A stretch of DNA of 64,000 bases from JADHLJ01 sp038146985. GTDB taxonomy: Bacteria > Pseudomonadota > Alphaproteobacteria > Thalassobaculales > Thalassobaculaceae. This document shows, piece after piece, positions 9,064-17,749 of this stretch. Position numbers and translations under genes: made by a program. The stretch's first letter is position 1. The number at the start of each line of letters is the position of its first letter. The notes under the pieces are model-generated. The model ran no database searches, had not been told where the DNA came from, and was given only the letters and a program-made list of their open reading frames with translations. The stretch spans positions 326,164-390,163 of the forward strand of contig JAYQSQ010000011.1 of the NCBI GenBank assembly GCA_038146985.1, given 5' to 3'.

Positions 9064-9984
9064 ATGCGCATGCCCGAAAATCCCGTTCCCGGTCCGGCGC
9101 GCGATTTCGTCGGCTATGGCCGCGAGGTGCCCAAGGTAGTCTGGCCGAATGAGGCGCGGGTCGCGGTGAGCCTGGTGGTCAATTACGAGGAAGGCTCGGA
9201 AGTTCACCTCGCCGCCGACGGGCGCAACGAGGCCGCACTCGGCGAGATCCCCTATGTCATGGATCCGGCGCACCGGGATCTCGCCATCGAATCAGTCTAC
9301 GAATACGGCACAAGAGCCGGCATCTGGCGCCTGCAACGGCTGTTCGACAAGGCCGGCGTGCCGGTCACCTTCTTTGCCGCCGCCGTGGCGGTGGAGCGGA
9401 ACCCCGAGGTCGCCCAATGGCTGCGCGACAGTGCGCACGAGGTGTGCAGTCACGGCTGGCGCTGGGAGGAGATGTGGCTGCTCTCCCGCGAGGAGGAGAA
9501 AGCTCACATGCTGGCCGCCATCAAGAGTTTCGAGGAGACCACGGGCCGCCGCCCCAAGGGCTGGTACTGCCGCTACGGCCCATCGGTGAACACCCGTGAG
9601 TTGCTGGTCGAGGAAGGCGGCTTCACCTACGATTCAGACGCCTATAACGACGACCTGCCCTACCACGTCCAGGTCAATGGCAAGCGCCACCTGATCGTTC
9701 CCTACAGCTTCACCTACAACGACGCCCGCTTCGTCATGGCCCCGGGCTATGGCAGCCCGGACGACTTCTTCCGCCTCTTGAAACGCGCCTTCGACGTCTA
9801 TTGGGAAGAAGGCGCCACCCATCCCCGCATGATGAGCATCGGCCTACACCCCAGAATCGTCGGCCAGGCCGCGCGCGCTTCTGCGCTCGCCGAGTTCATC
9901 GACTACGCGCAGAAGAAAGGCGGGGTGTGGTTCACGACCCGGCTGGAGATCGCGGAATGGTGGGAGAGGCAGGGATTGGGGTGA
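9064..9984 (+). CDS. Polysaccharide deacetylase family protein, allantoinase (PuuE)-like
   Basis: 306 residues, cytosolic. N-terminal FVGYGREVPKVVWPNEARVAVSLVVNYEEGSE is characteristic of PuuE-type members of the NodB deacetylase superfamily, as is the later SHGWRWEEMWLLSREEE segment that replaces the classical HxxxH zinc pair. PuuE enzymes hydrolyse allantoin or related cyclic amides without metal. The strong GGGAGGA at -10 supports ATG 9064. No other purine-degradation gene is adjacent, so the substrate remains open: allantoin, or an unrelated amide or sugar amide. Confidence 0.8.
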   Translation: MRMPENPVPGPARDFVGYGREVPKVVWPNEARVAVSLVVNYEEGSEVHLAADGRNEAALGEIPYVMDPAHRDLAIESVYEYGTRAGIWRLQRLFDKAGVPVTFFAAAVAVERNPEVAQWLRDSAHEVCSHGWRWEEMWLLSREEEKAHMLAAIKSFEETTGRRPKGWYCRYGPSVNTRELLVEEGGFTYDSDAYNDDLPYHVQVNGKRHLIVPYSFTYNDARFVMAPGYGSPDDFFRLLKRAFDVYWEEGATHPRMMSIGLHPRIVGQAARASALAEFIDYAQKKGGVWFTTRLEIAEWWERQGLG

Positions 9985-9990
9985 AAGCGC

Positions 9991-10139
9991 CCGTTGCCCC
10001 GTACTTGATACGGGGTCGACGCCCGCGATGCTGTCTAATGACAGCCAGCGGAGCATGATGACACGCCGCATATGTTTGCCCAAAATCGATCTCGCTGTAC
10101 CGCGCAGGCGTGGATCCCGCGTCAGGCGCGGGACGACGG
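9991..10139. repeat. Composite intergenic repeat, copy 1
   Basis: Left palindrome CCCCGT-acttgat-ACGGGG (9997-10015) and right palindrome TCCCGCG-tcagg-CGCGGGA (10115-10133), 118 bp apart, ending GACGACGG. The same two-palindrome plan at similar spacing is found at 23.7, 56.5, 62.4 and 63.2 kb. No open frame or promoter is evident inside. Confidence 0.6.
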
Positions 10140-10150
10140 CGTAAAATCAT

Positions 10151-10984
10151 TCACCAAAACACCAGCGCCCGCATCTCGATGCTTTCCCTCGGCGCCGCGT
10201 CTGACGGCGTGGTCGGGTCCTCGAAGGCCGTGTGGGCGGTGAACCTCACACCCGCGCTGGGGTCGGTGTCGAAGACCTTGAAGACCAGGGCCTCGTCGCG
10301 GCGCATCTGCGGAAAATAGTACCAGCGGTGCGCCGGGTTGTGGCAGATGTGATAGGTCTCCGCCGTGCGGTCGCGGTAGCGGCGCTGGTTGCGGATGAAG
10401 CCGGTCACGGGGATGGTCTTACCGTCGCAGAGCGCGAGCGGCTCCGACTCGACCCGGGGCGCGATGGAGCGCCAGGTCTGGATGATGGCGAAGCGGCGGG
10501 AGAGCAGATCCTCGGCCTCGTCCGGTAGAAAGTCGCGTATCCGTTGGGGTGCCGAGGTCTCGGTATAGTCGTTATGGACATAGCGCACCGGCGCCCGGCG
10601 CCAGCCCCCGGCGTGCTTGTCCTGCATCGGCGTGCGGATCGTGTGGTCGAAGACATGAACCCGCGCGCCGCCGCTTTCGGCCCGGATCAGCGCCGCCGTC
10701 TCGGGATAATAGACCCGGCGCACCTCGTCCTCGTCGTAGAAGTTCCGCACCTTGGTATGGTGATCCACGAGCGTGAAGCCATGCCCGGATAGAGTGAACG
10801 GGCCGCCGGTGACCCGCCCGTTCATGATCCGAGTAAGGCGCGGCTCGTAGGTGGCGATCCGCTCGTTATACGCCTCCTCGGGCCAGTCCACATAGCGGAT
10901 CGAGGGCAGCCCGTCGTCGACGATATAGGTGAGTTCCGCTTCGACAACGTCGAAATCGGCGGTCATGTCCTCGGCAATGGCCAT
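10151..10984 (-). CDS. CmcJ/NvfI family oxidoreductase
   Basis: 277 residues matching the CmcJ/NvfI group of non-haem iron oxygenases known from cephamycin and fungal meroterpenoid biosynthesis and widespread as uncharacterised bacterial proteins. Visible family features are DHHTKVRNFYDEDEVRRVYYPE, the VHNDYT iron motif (His and Asp ligands), and NPAHRWYYFPQMRRDEALVFKVFDTD with the distal His and 2OG-anchoring region, then VRFTAHTAFEDP. It is a stand-alone gene with no biosynthetic cluster around it, so its substrate is unknown. A GAGAGGAC sequence precedes the ATG. Confidence 0.8.
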   Translation of the reverse strand: MAIAEDMTADFDVVEAELTYIVDDGLPSIRYVDWPEEAYNERIATYEPRLTRIMNGRVTGGPFTLSGHGFTLVDHHTKVRNFYDEDEVRRVYYPETAALIRAESGGARVHVFDHTIRTPMQDKHAGGWRRAPVRYVHNDYTETSAPQRIRDFLPDEAEDLLSRRFAIIQTWRSIAPRVESEPLALCDGKTIPVTGFIRNQRRYRDRTAETYHICHNPAHRWYYFPQMRRDEALVFKVFDTDPSAGVRFTAHTAFEDPTTPSDAAPRESIEMRALVFW

Positions 10985-11148
10985 GGGCAGGTCCTCTCGG
11001 GCGACAGTGCTCCCGAGGATTTAAGGCCCGGTTCAGGCGAAGGTCAAATCCGCCGGTTCGGTGCGGGGACGATGAGGACGCTTGATCCCGAACGCAGACC
11101 GGGACATTAACGGGGGTGACTGACGCCCGCCGCGAGGAGCCCCAACCG

Positions 11149-11493
11149 ATGATCACGCTTTACGGCATCCCGAACTGCGATACCTGCCGCAAGGCGCGGA
11201 AATGGCTGGACGGCAAGGGCATCGCGCACCGCTTTCACGATTTCCGCAAGGACGGGCTGGATGCCGCCACCGTCGAGGCCTGGGCGGCGGAACTGGGTCT
11301 CGAGGTGCTGGTGAACCGGCGCGGCACCACCTGGCGCGGCCTCGCCGAGGCCGACAAGGCCCGGCTCGATAGCGCGCCGGCGGCGCTGCTGACCGAGGCT
11401 CCCACCTTGCTGAAGCGCCCGGTGATTGATCTTGGGGAGCGCCGCCTAGTAGGCTTTGACGCGGCGGTTCAGGCCGCGCTGGAAGCGCTCTGA
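11149..11493 (+). CDS. ArsC/Spx family thioredoxin-fold protein (YffB-like)
   Basis: 114 residues from ATG 11149, chosen because CGAGGAG sits upstream and the fold starts there (MITLYGIPNCDTCRKARKWL); an in-frame upstream start would add 11 unlikely residues. CDTC is the CxxC redox motif at the first helix, and LLKRPVIDL is the conserved cis-Pro segment. Members of this branch are arsenate-reductase-like or glutathione-dependent thiol proteins; the lack of ars genes nearby favours a general thiol role. The next gene starts 14 bases after its stop. Confidence 0.85.
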   Translation: MITLYGIPNCDTCRKARKWLDGKGIAHRFHDFRKDGLDAATVEAWAAELGLEVLVNRRGTTWRGLAEADKARLDSAPAALLTEAPTLLKRPVIDLGERRLVGFDAAVQAALEAL

Positions 11494-11507
11494 TCCCGGG
11501 AGGGGGC

Positions 11508-12620
11508 ATGGCATCCGACTTCATCATCATCGGCGGCGGCCTGGTCGGCTCGGCGCTGAGCCACGGGCTGCTGAAGGCCGGTGCCACGGTCACCATCCTC
11601 GACGAGGGCGACCTGGCGTTCCGGGCCAGCCGGGGCAATTTCGGCCTGGTCTGGGTGCAGTCCAAGGGCGACGGCATGGCGGAATATGCGCAATGGAGCC
11701 GCCAGTCCTCGGACCTCTGGGTGGAGTTCGCACAGGCGCTGGGCGAGGAAAGCGGCATCAATGTCGGCCATCACCGCCCCGGTGGCCTGGAGCTGTGCCT
11801 GGAGCCGGAGGAATACGAGGCCTATGAGACCTCGATCAAGCGCATGCACAATCAGGGCGGCGTCGGTGACAACGACCGCCGGATGATCAGCGGCGACGAG
11901 GTCCGGGCGATGGAGCCGAATGTCGGCCCCGAGGTGATCGGCGCCTCGTTCTGTCCGCATGACGGCATCGTCAACCCGCTTCTGACCCTGCGCGCCCTGC
12001 ATCGGATCGCCGCCGAGCGCGGGGTCGACTACCGCGCCGATCACCGGGTCGAACGGATCCATACCGATGGCGGCGGCTTCCGCGTCGTCACCCGGCGCGG
12101 TACTTTCAGCGCCGCCAAGGTGATCCTCGCCGCCGGCAACGGCAGCGCGGCTCTCGGAGCGGATGTCGGCCTTACCATCCCGGTCGGCCCCGAGCGCGGC
12201 CACATCATCGTCACCGAGCGCACCCGCCCGCTGTTCAACCATGTGCTGGGGCAGGTGCGGCAGACCGACGAAGGCACGGTGATGCTGGGCGCGACCAAGG
12301 AATCCGTCGGTTTCGATACCGGCTTCAATCCGGCGATGATCCAGAAGATCGCCAGCAACGCGGTGCGCAAGATCCCGGCGCTGAAGGGACTGCGGATGAT
12401 CCGGAGCTGGAGCGCGCTGCGCATCATGTCGCCGGACGGCTTCCCGGTGTATCAGGAATCCGATGAGCATCCCGGCGCCTATTCCATAAGCTGCCACAGC
12501 GGCGTAACCCTGGCCGCCGCCCATGCCATGGCTTTGGCGCCGAAGCTGCTGGAGCCGGGCTTCAATGCCCATTTCGCCGCTTTCTCACCCCGGAGGTTCG
12601 ATGTTCCAAAGACTGAGTGA
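11508..12620 (+). CDS. FAD-dependent amino acid oxidase subunit (HcnC / opine oxidase B-like)
   Basis: 370 residues of the DAO superfamily: dinucleotide-binding FIIIGGGLVGSALSHGL at the N-terminus, NFGLVWVQSKGDG, and a C-terminal FAD-contact region (SWSALRIMSPDGFPVYQ...YSISCHSGVTLAAAHA). This is the substrate-oxidising flavoprotein of a heterotrimer with the next two genes, as in HcnABC (glycine to HCN) or octopine/nopaline oxidase. The true substrate could be a D-amino acid, opine or hydroxyproline. GGGAGGGGG precedes the ATG. Its 3' end overlaps the [2Fe-2S] gene by 20 bases, implying coupled translation. Confidence 0.85.
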   Translation: MASDFIIIGGGLVGSALSHGLLKAGATVTILDEGDLAFRASRGNFGLVWVQSKGDGMAEYAQWSRQSSDLWVEFAQALGEESGINVGHHRPGGLELCLEPEEYEAYETSIKRMHNQGGVGDNDRRMISGDEVRAMEPNVGPEVIGASFCPHDGIVNPLLTLRALHRIAAERGVDYRADHRVERIHTDGGGFRVVTRRGTFSAAKVILAAGNGSAALGADVGLTIPVGPERGHIIVTERTRPLFNHVLGQVRQTDEGTVMLGATKESVGFDTGFNPAMIQKIASNAVRKIPALKGLRMIRSWSALRIMSPDGFPVYQESDEHPGAYSISCHSGVTLAAAHAMALAPKLLEPGFNAHFAAFSPRRFDVPKTE

Positions 12621-12918
12621 CCCGATGCGCAAGACGGTCTCCTTCCGCTTCGAGGGGCGCGAGATCGAGGCCCGGGAAGGCGACAGCGTCGCCGCGGCCC
12701 TGCTGGCGGCGGGCGTCGACAGCCTGAAGGACGCTCCGGTATCCGGCGCGGCGCGAGGCCCCTACTGCATGATGGGCGTGTGCTTTGAATGCCTGGTCGA
12801 GATCGACGGCGCCGGCCACCAGCAGGCCTGCCTGGCGCCGGTCCGCGCCGGCATGGACGTGCGCCGCCAGCCGGCCGCCCGGGATGTCGGCGCCGCGGTC
12901 GAGGGAGACGGGCGATGA
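12601..12918 (+). CDS. (2Fe-2S)-binding subunit of amino acid/opine dehydrogenase (HcnA-like)
   Basis: 105 residues with a plant-type ferredoxin domain: after GDSVAAALLAAGV come cysteines in GPYCMMGVCFECLVEIDG and a fourth in QQACLAPV, the spacing used by HcnA/OoxA-type small subunits. It should relay electrons between the two flavoprotein subunits. The start ATG 12601 is inside the end of the upstream gene; the stop overlaps the start of the downstream flavoprotein as ATGA. The three genes therefore form one tightly coupled unit. Confidence 0.85.
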   Translation: MFQRLSDPMRKTVSFRFEGREIEAREGDSVAAALLAAGVDSLKDAPVSGAARGPYCMMGVCFECLVEIDGAGHQQACLAPVRAGMDVRRQPAARDVGAAVEGDGR

Positions 12919-14321
12919 GCACGGAAATCGACGTCGTCGTCATCGGGACCGGCCCGGCCGGCATGGCCGCCGCTTCCGCCGCCGCCGGGGCCGGGGCCTC
13001 TGTCGCGGTGCTGGACGAGCAGTCCGAGCCGGGCGGCCAGATCTACCGGGCCGTCGAATCCGTCGAGCGCCGGCGCCCGGCGGATCTCAGTTTTCTCGGC
13101 GAGGCCTATGCCCATGGCGCCAAGGTCGCCGGCGCCTTTCGCGCGGTGCGCACCGACTACCGTCCGGGCGCCACGGTCTGGCATATCGGCGCGCGCTCCA
13201 AGGGCGGGCGCCGGGACGTGGTGTTGAGCCGCAGCGGTGTCGCCGAGACTTTGTCGGCGCGGCATGTGGTGATCGCCACCGGCGCACTGGAACGGCCGGT
13301 GCCAATCCCCGGCTGGACCCTGCCCGGCGTGATGACCGTCGGCGCGGTGCAGTCGGCGCTGAAATCCTCGGGAATCTATCCGTCCGGCCGGCTGGTGCTC
13401 GCCGGGTCGGGCCCGCTGATGCTGCAGCTCGCGGCCCAGTTGATCGCCGCCCATGTGGCGATCGCGGCGATCGTCGATACCACGCCGCCGGGCGGGCTTG
13501 CCCGTGCCTTCTTCCACCTGCCCCAGGCGCTGATCGGCGGCGAGACCCTGTTGAAGGGGCTGAAACTGAGGAGAACCGTGCTGCGATCCGGCGTGCCGAT
13601 CCATGCCGGCGCCAGCCATCTGGCGGCCCATGGCGAGGGCAGACTCTCCAGCCTGTCCTTCACCTCGGCGGGCGTGGATTACCACCTCGACGCCGATGTT
13701 GTCGCCCTGCATGAAGGCGTGATCCCGAACACCCAGCTCAGCCGTCTGGTCAACGCAGAGCATCGATGGGACGATGTCCAGCGCTGTTTCCACCCCGTCA
13801 CCGACCAATGGGGCGAGACCTCGGAGCCCGGGATCTACGTCGCCGGCGACGGCGGCGGCATTGCCGGTGCTCTGGCGGCGGAGCGCAGCGGCCGGATCAC
13901 CGGGCTCGCCATCGCAAGGCGTCTCGGCCTGCTGGCGGACAGCGCCCGCGATCTGGTCGCCGAGGAGCAGCGCCTGCGCCGCTTCGTCGATGGCGCCATT
14001 CGAGGATTCCTCGACCGCTATTATCCGGCGCCGGACTGGATCGGCCAGGTGGCGGACGATGTGGTGCTGTGCCGCTGCGAGGAGGTGACCGCCGGCCGGC
14101 TGCGCGAGGCGATGGCCCACGGCTGTTCCGGCCCGAACCAGGCCAAGGCCTTCCTGCGCTGCGGCATGGGACCCTGCCAGGGCCGGATGTGCGCTAATAG
14201 CGTCACCGAGGTGATGGCGGCGCAATCCGGCAGCGTGCCGGACGAAGTGGGCAGCTTCCGCATCCGCCCGCCGGCCAAACCCGTCACCCTGGCCGAGGTG
14301 GCGTCGCTGGACGTGGGGTGA
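12915..14321 (+). CDS. NAD(P)/FAD-dependent oxidoreductase subunit (HcnB / opine oxidase A-like)
   Basis: 468 residues from ATG 12915, which overlaps the preceding TGA. Domains: FAD-binding IDVVVIGTGPAGMAAASAAAG, the pyridine-nucleotide-disulfide-oxidoreductase core with GRLVLAGSGPLMLQLAAQL, and a C-terminal BFD-like cluster site (VVLCRCEEVT ... FLRCGMGPCQGRMC, four Cys). This matches HcnB/OoxA, the second flavoprotein of the complex. The complex is usually membrane-associated and feeds electrons to the respiratory chain. The long antisense open frame over this gene is a GC-rich shadow. Confidence 0.88.
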   Translation: MSTEIDVVVIGTGPAGMAAASAAAGAGASVAVLDEQSEPGGQIYRAVESVERRRPADLSFLGEAYAHGAKVAGAFRAVRTDYRPGATVWHIGARSKGGRRDVVLSRSGVAETLSARHVVIATGALERPVPIPGWTLPGVMTVGAVQSALKSSGIYPSGRLVLAGSGPLMLQLAAQLIAAHVAIAAIVDTTPPGGLARAFFHLPQALIGGETLLKGLKLRRTVLRSGVPIHAGASHLAAHGEGRLSSLSFTSAGVDYHLDADVVALHEGVIPNTQLSRLVNAEHRWDDVQRCFHPVTDQWGETSEPGIYVAGDGGGIAGALAAERSGRITGLAIARRLGLLADSARDLVAEEQRLRRFVDGAIRGFLDRYYPAPDWIGQVADDVVLCRCEEVTAGRLREAMAHGCSGPNQAKAFLRCGMGPCQGRMCANSVTEVMAAQSGSVPDEVGSFRIRPPAKPVTLAEVASLDVG

Positions 14322-14642
14322 GTAGGCGAAATCCACTCAGCGCTGTGAACGGAGCCATTTAAGGCCAGGGCAACCTTCATCGCCACCGCGCCCGGGCACA
14401 GTCATCCGAGCATCTTGGGGGCAAACTAAGCCGTCGCCCCTGTGAAAACATGGGCTCAAACGCCGGTTGCCCGAAGCGCCAGCTTTCGCTGGGACGACGA
14501 CATGGTTGGTGGCATTGTTATGAATTGACCGAAACGCCGAAAATCGGTGTGAGTTTCGTCGTCGTCCCCGCGAAGGCGGGGACCTCGCCGGCGCGAGAGC
14601 GACGGAGACGTACTCTTCTCCACCCCTCCCGGAAACAGCCCC
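14322..14642. other. 321-bp gene-free stretch with several small palindromes
   Basis: No credible gene. It holds an inverted copy of the GCCCCTGT hairpin (14436-14455), CCAGC-tttc-GCTGG near 14480-14495, and GTCCCCGC-gaag-GCGGGGAC at 14564-14583. These belong to the REP-like repeats scattered through the window. It separates the convergent ends of the Hcn-like operon and yghU, so it may also serve as bidirectional terminator space. Confidence 0.6.
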
Positions 14643-15527
14643 TCACTCCGCCGCCGCGATCTTGTCCTGGGTCTTGGTGTCGAAATCGCTCGCGTCATGG
14701 CGTTCGTGGAGCTGTTCCGACGGCTCGCCCATGACCCGGTTGACCATACGGCCGCGCTTGACCGCCGGGCGGGCGGCGATCTCGTCACGCCAGCGCAAGA
14801 GGTTCTTGTAGGTGTGGGTCTCAAGGAAGGTCGCGGATTCACCGTACATGGCACCGGTCGTCAGATTCCCGTACCAGGGCCAGATCGCCATGTCGGCGAT
14901 GGTGTAGTCTTCGCCGGCCATGAACCGGTTGTCCGCCAGATGCCGGTCCAGCACGTCGAGCTGGCGCTTGGTTTCCATAGCGAAGCGATTGATGGCGTAT
15001 TCGATCTTCACCGGGGCGTAGGCGTAGAAATGCCCGAAGCCGCCGCCGAGATAGGGTGCGCTGCCCATCTGCCAGAACAGCCAGTTCATGCACTCGGTCC
15101 GCTTGGCGTGGTCGGTCGGCAGGAACTCACCGAACTTCTCGGCGAGATAGAACAGGATCGAGCCGGACTCGAACACTCGCGTCGGCGGATTGGTGGAATG
15201 GTCCATCAGGGCCGGGATCTTGGAGTTCGGATTGACGCCGACAAAGCCGCTGCCGAACTGGTTGCCCTCGCCGATCCGGATCAGCCAGGCATCGTATTCG
15301 GCACCCGAATGCCCCTTGGCCAGCAGTTCCTCCAGCATCACCGTCACCTTCACACCGTTCGGCGTACCGAGGGAATAGAGCTGCATCGGATGCTTGCCGA
15401 CCGGGAGCTCCTTCTCATGGGTCGGCCCGGCGATCGGCCGGTTGATGTTGGCGAAGCGGCTGGTGGTGTCTTTTTCCGTGTCCCAGGTCCAGACCTTGGG
15501 CGGGGTGTATTCGGTTTCGGTGCTCAT
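14643..15527 (-). CDS. yghU: Glutathione-dependent disulfide-bond oxidoreductase YghU (GST family)
   Basis: 294 residues from ATG 15527 (MSTETEYTPPKVWTW). This start fits the family; a longer open frame adds 35 residues without homology features. The N-terminal extension FANINRPIAGPTHEKELPVGKHPMQLYSLGTPNGVKVTVMLEELL (seen in pieces) is typical of YghU/Ure2p-like GSTs with a thioredoxin domain then an all-helical domain (LFWQMGSAPYLGGGFGHFY). Such enzymes reduce disulfides or peroxides with two bound glutathiones. Stand-alone gene. Confidence 0.88.
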   Translation of the reverse strand: MSTETEYTPPKVWTWDTEKDTTSRFANINRPIAGPTHEKELPVGKHPMQLYSLGTPNGVKVTVMLEELLAKGHSGAEYDAWLIRIGEGNQFGSGFVGVNPNSKIPALMDHSTNPPTRVFESGSILFYLAEKFGEFLPTDHAKRTECMNWLFWQMGSAPYLGGGFGHFYAYAPVKIEYAINRFAMETKRQLDVLDRHLADNRFMAGEDYTIADMAIWPWYGNLTTGAMYGESATFLETHTYKNLLRWRDEIAARPAVKRGRMVNRVMGEPSEQLHERHDASDFDTKTQDKIAAAE

Positions 15528-15938
15528 GGCGCGGGCTCCAATGCTGAAGGCGCGAAAGTTGCGTAAATGTCCGGCCAGAAAGTGGAATCCGGGAACCAGG
15601 AAATCAACGCCAGAGACCAGCCCGCTTTGCACGACACTGCTTCCATACCGGAATGGGTGATGTGTTGCGACGCGCCTCTCGATTCCGTCGCCTTGGCGAA
15701 AAGCAGGGCCATGTACCGATATTGTCCGCTTGGTTGATCGTGTTTCCCTCGGGCGGTCGGACCGTCACGCGGTGTCAGCCACGCCAGGCCCTGCCTTTCG
15801 CCAGGGCGACGGAAAATGCCGGGTGGACGGCCATTTAGGAGGCCGAAAAAGGTACAATCATCACCCCCCTGGTTTGAGGCCTGCCGCCTCGGCGCTACAC
15901 TTTCGCCGTGTTGAACCGCCGCGTGGGGCCACCGGGCC
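15528..15938. other. 411-bp gene-free divergent intergenic region
   Basis: Lies between the divergent starts of yghU and the GMC oxidoreductase, so it should carry both promoters, but I see no convincing -35/-10 pair. A REP-like hairpin GCCCTG-cctttcgc-CAGGGC followed by GACGG is at 15788-15810. No open frame here looks protein-like. Confidence 0.55.
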
Positions 15939-17540
15939 ATGGACAGCTTCGACTATATCGTGATCGGCGCCGGGGCGGCGGGATGCGTGCTGACCAACCG
16001 GCTGAGCGAAGACGGCGGCGCCACGGTCTGCGTGCTGGAGGCGGGCGGGCCGGACCGGCATCCCTATATCAGGATCCCCGCCGGTTTCGTAAAGACCCTC
16101 TACGGCGACCGCTTCGTCTGGCCGTTCCAGACCCAGCCGTCGGAGTCCCTCGGCGGGCGCGGTCTTGCAATTCCGCAAGGCCGGGTCGGCGGCGGGGCGA
16201 GCTCGATCAACGGCATGGTCTACAACCGGGGCCAGAAAGCGGATTTCGACACCTGGGCGCAGATGGGCAACCGGGGCTGGGGCTTCGAGGATTTGTTGCC
16301 TTATTTCAAGCGCTCGGAACGCCGGATCGGTCCGGGCGACGATGCGGTCCGGGGCCGCGACGGCGAGATGCCGATCACCGACATGGACTGGATCAACCCG
16401 GTCGCCGAGGCCTTTCTCGCCGCTGCCGAGGCCGCCGGCATCCCCCGCGCGACGGACTACAATTCTGGCCGCCAGTTCGGCGCGGGCTACTTCCAGCGCT
16501 ATATCCATAACGGCAAGCGGGTCAGCGCCGCCGATGCCTTCCTGCGCCCGGCCCTCGCCCGCAAGACGGTCGACCTGCGCACCCGGGCCCAGGTCGTCGA
16601 GATCATGCTGGAGGGCAGGCGCGCCACCGGCGTTCGATATCTCGACGGCGATGGGATAGAGTGGGTGGTCCAGGCTCGGCGCGAGGTGATCCTCTCGGCC
16701 GGGGCCGCGAACTCCCCGAAACTTCTGCAGCTCTCCGGCATCGGCCCGGCGGCGCTGCTGGGCGAACTCGGCATCCCGGTGCGCCATGCCCTCGACGGAG
16801 TGGGCGAGAATCTGCGCGATCATTACTCCGTACGCATGGTGGCGCGGGCCAAGGACGCGCTGACCATCAACGAGTATGCGACCTGGCCCCGGCTGCCGCT
16901 CGAGGTCGTCAAATGGCTCGCCGGGCGCCCCAGCGTGCTCGCCATGTGCCCGACCATCGCCTTCGTGCACGGCAAGTCGCACCCGGATGTGGAGGACAGC
17001 GACCTGCGCATCCTTTTCACTCCCGGCAGCTATCAGGACGGCAAGACCTATGTGCTGGACGATTATCCCGGCATGACCTGCGGCGCCGCCCAGCCCCGGC
17101 CCGAAAGCACCGGATACGTCCGCGCCGCCTCGCGCGACCCGGCGGCACCGCCAATCATCCAGCCGAACTACCTCGCCGCCGAGACCGACCGGCGGATCAC
17201 CTTGGCCGGACTGCGCCTGGCCCGCAAGCTCCTGAACAGCCCGGAACTCGCGCGCTATTTCCATAGCGAGACCCTGCCCGGCGCCGAGGCCCAGAGCGAC
17301 GACGAACTGCTGGATTTCGCGCGGCGGCGCGGCAATACCGGCTATCACCTCTGCGGCACCGCCAAGATGGGACCGGCCGACGACAAGATGGCTGTGGTCG
17401 ACGACAGCCTCAAGGTCCACGGGCTGGAGGGCCTGCGCGTCATAGACGCCTCGATCATGCCGATGCTCCCCTCGGCCAACACCTATGCCGGGACCCTGGC
17501 CATCGCCGAAAAGGGCGCGGATCTGGTGCGAGGGCGGTAA
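15939..17540 (+). CDS. GMC family oxidoreductase (choline/alcohol dehydrogenase-like)
   Basis: 533 residues. FAD-binding YIVIGAGAAGCVLTNRLSE at the N-terminus, GMC signature 1 region (GRVGGGASSINGMVYNRG), signature 2 (GAANSPKLLQLSGIGP), and the C-terminal catalytic pair in GYHLCGTAKMG (His) and PSANTYAGTLAIAEKGADL (Asn). Close in plan to BetA and to polyethylene-glycol or alkyl-alcohol dehydrogenases. No betB/betI or transporter adjoins, so choline is only one possible substrate. Cytosolic, no signal peptide. Confidence 0.9.
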   Translation: MDSFDYIVIGAGAAGCVLTNRLSEDGGATVCVLEAGGPDRHPYIRIPAGFVKTLYGDRFVWPFQTQPSESLGGRGLAIPQGRVGGGASSINGMVYNRGQKADFDTWAQMGNRGWGFEDLLPYFKRSERRIGPGDDAVRGRDGEMPITDMDWINPVAEAFLAAAEAAGIPRATDYNSGRQFGAGYFQRYIHNGKRVSAADAFLRPALARKTVDLRTRAQVVEIMLEGRRATGVRYLDGDGIEWVVQARREVILSAGAANSPKLLQLSGIGPAALLGELGIPVRHALDGVGENLRDHYSVRMVARAKDALTINEYATWPRLPLEVVKWLAGRPSVLAMCPTIAFVHGKSHPDVEDSDLRILFTPGSYQDGKTYVLDDYPGMTCGAAQPRPESTGYVRAASRDPAAPPIIQPNYLAAETDRRITLAGLRLARKLLNSPELARYFHSETLPGAEAQSDDELLDFARRRGNTGYHLCGTAKMGPADDKMAVVDDSLKVHGLEGLRVIDASIMPMLPSANTYAGTLAIAEKGADLVRGR

Positions 17541-17558
17541 GAGAAGTGGTTGCGGACA

Positions 17559-17656
17559 GGACCCTTCGAGACGAGGCCTGGCGGCCTCTCCTCAAAGCGA
17601 GCGCGGAAAAACTGACTCACCCGGAGGAACACGCGGCAGCGTGTGTCTCGAAGGGT
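17559..17656. repeat. Long palindromic intergenic element, copy 1 (ACCCTTCGAGA arms)
   Basis: 14-bp perfect arms GGACCCTTCGAGAC (17559-17572) and GTCTCGAAGGGTCC (17643-17656) around a 70-bp centre containing CTCACC-type sequence. The same arm core recurs at 33391-33495, where the centre also folds. It sits between the GMC and PuuB-like genes and may act as a terminator or be a dispersed element. Confidence 0.65.
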
Positions 17657-17749
17657 CCTCGCAGCCGCGTGATTCAGCAATGCCCTCTCCGCATAATCGT
17701 CGCGATTTGATACAGTCCCCGCACCCGTCACCGAGGGGCACGCCAGACC

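Noticed and set aside
12762..14336. 524-residue open frame on the minus strand
   Set aside because: Antisense to the HcnB-like flavoprotein whose motifs are unambiguous.
14322..15938. Search for CRISPR arrays in the repeat-rich gaps
   Set aside because: Repeats are single palindromes at irregular spacing with no regular direct repeat-spacer pattern, and no cas gene is present.
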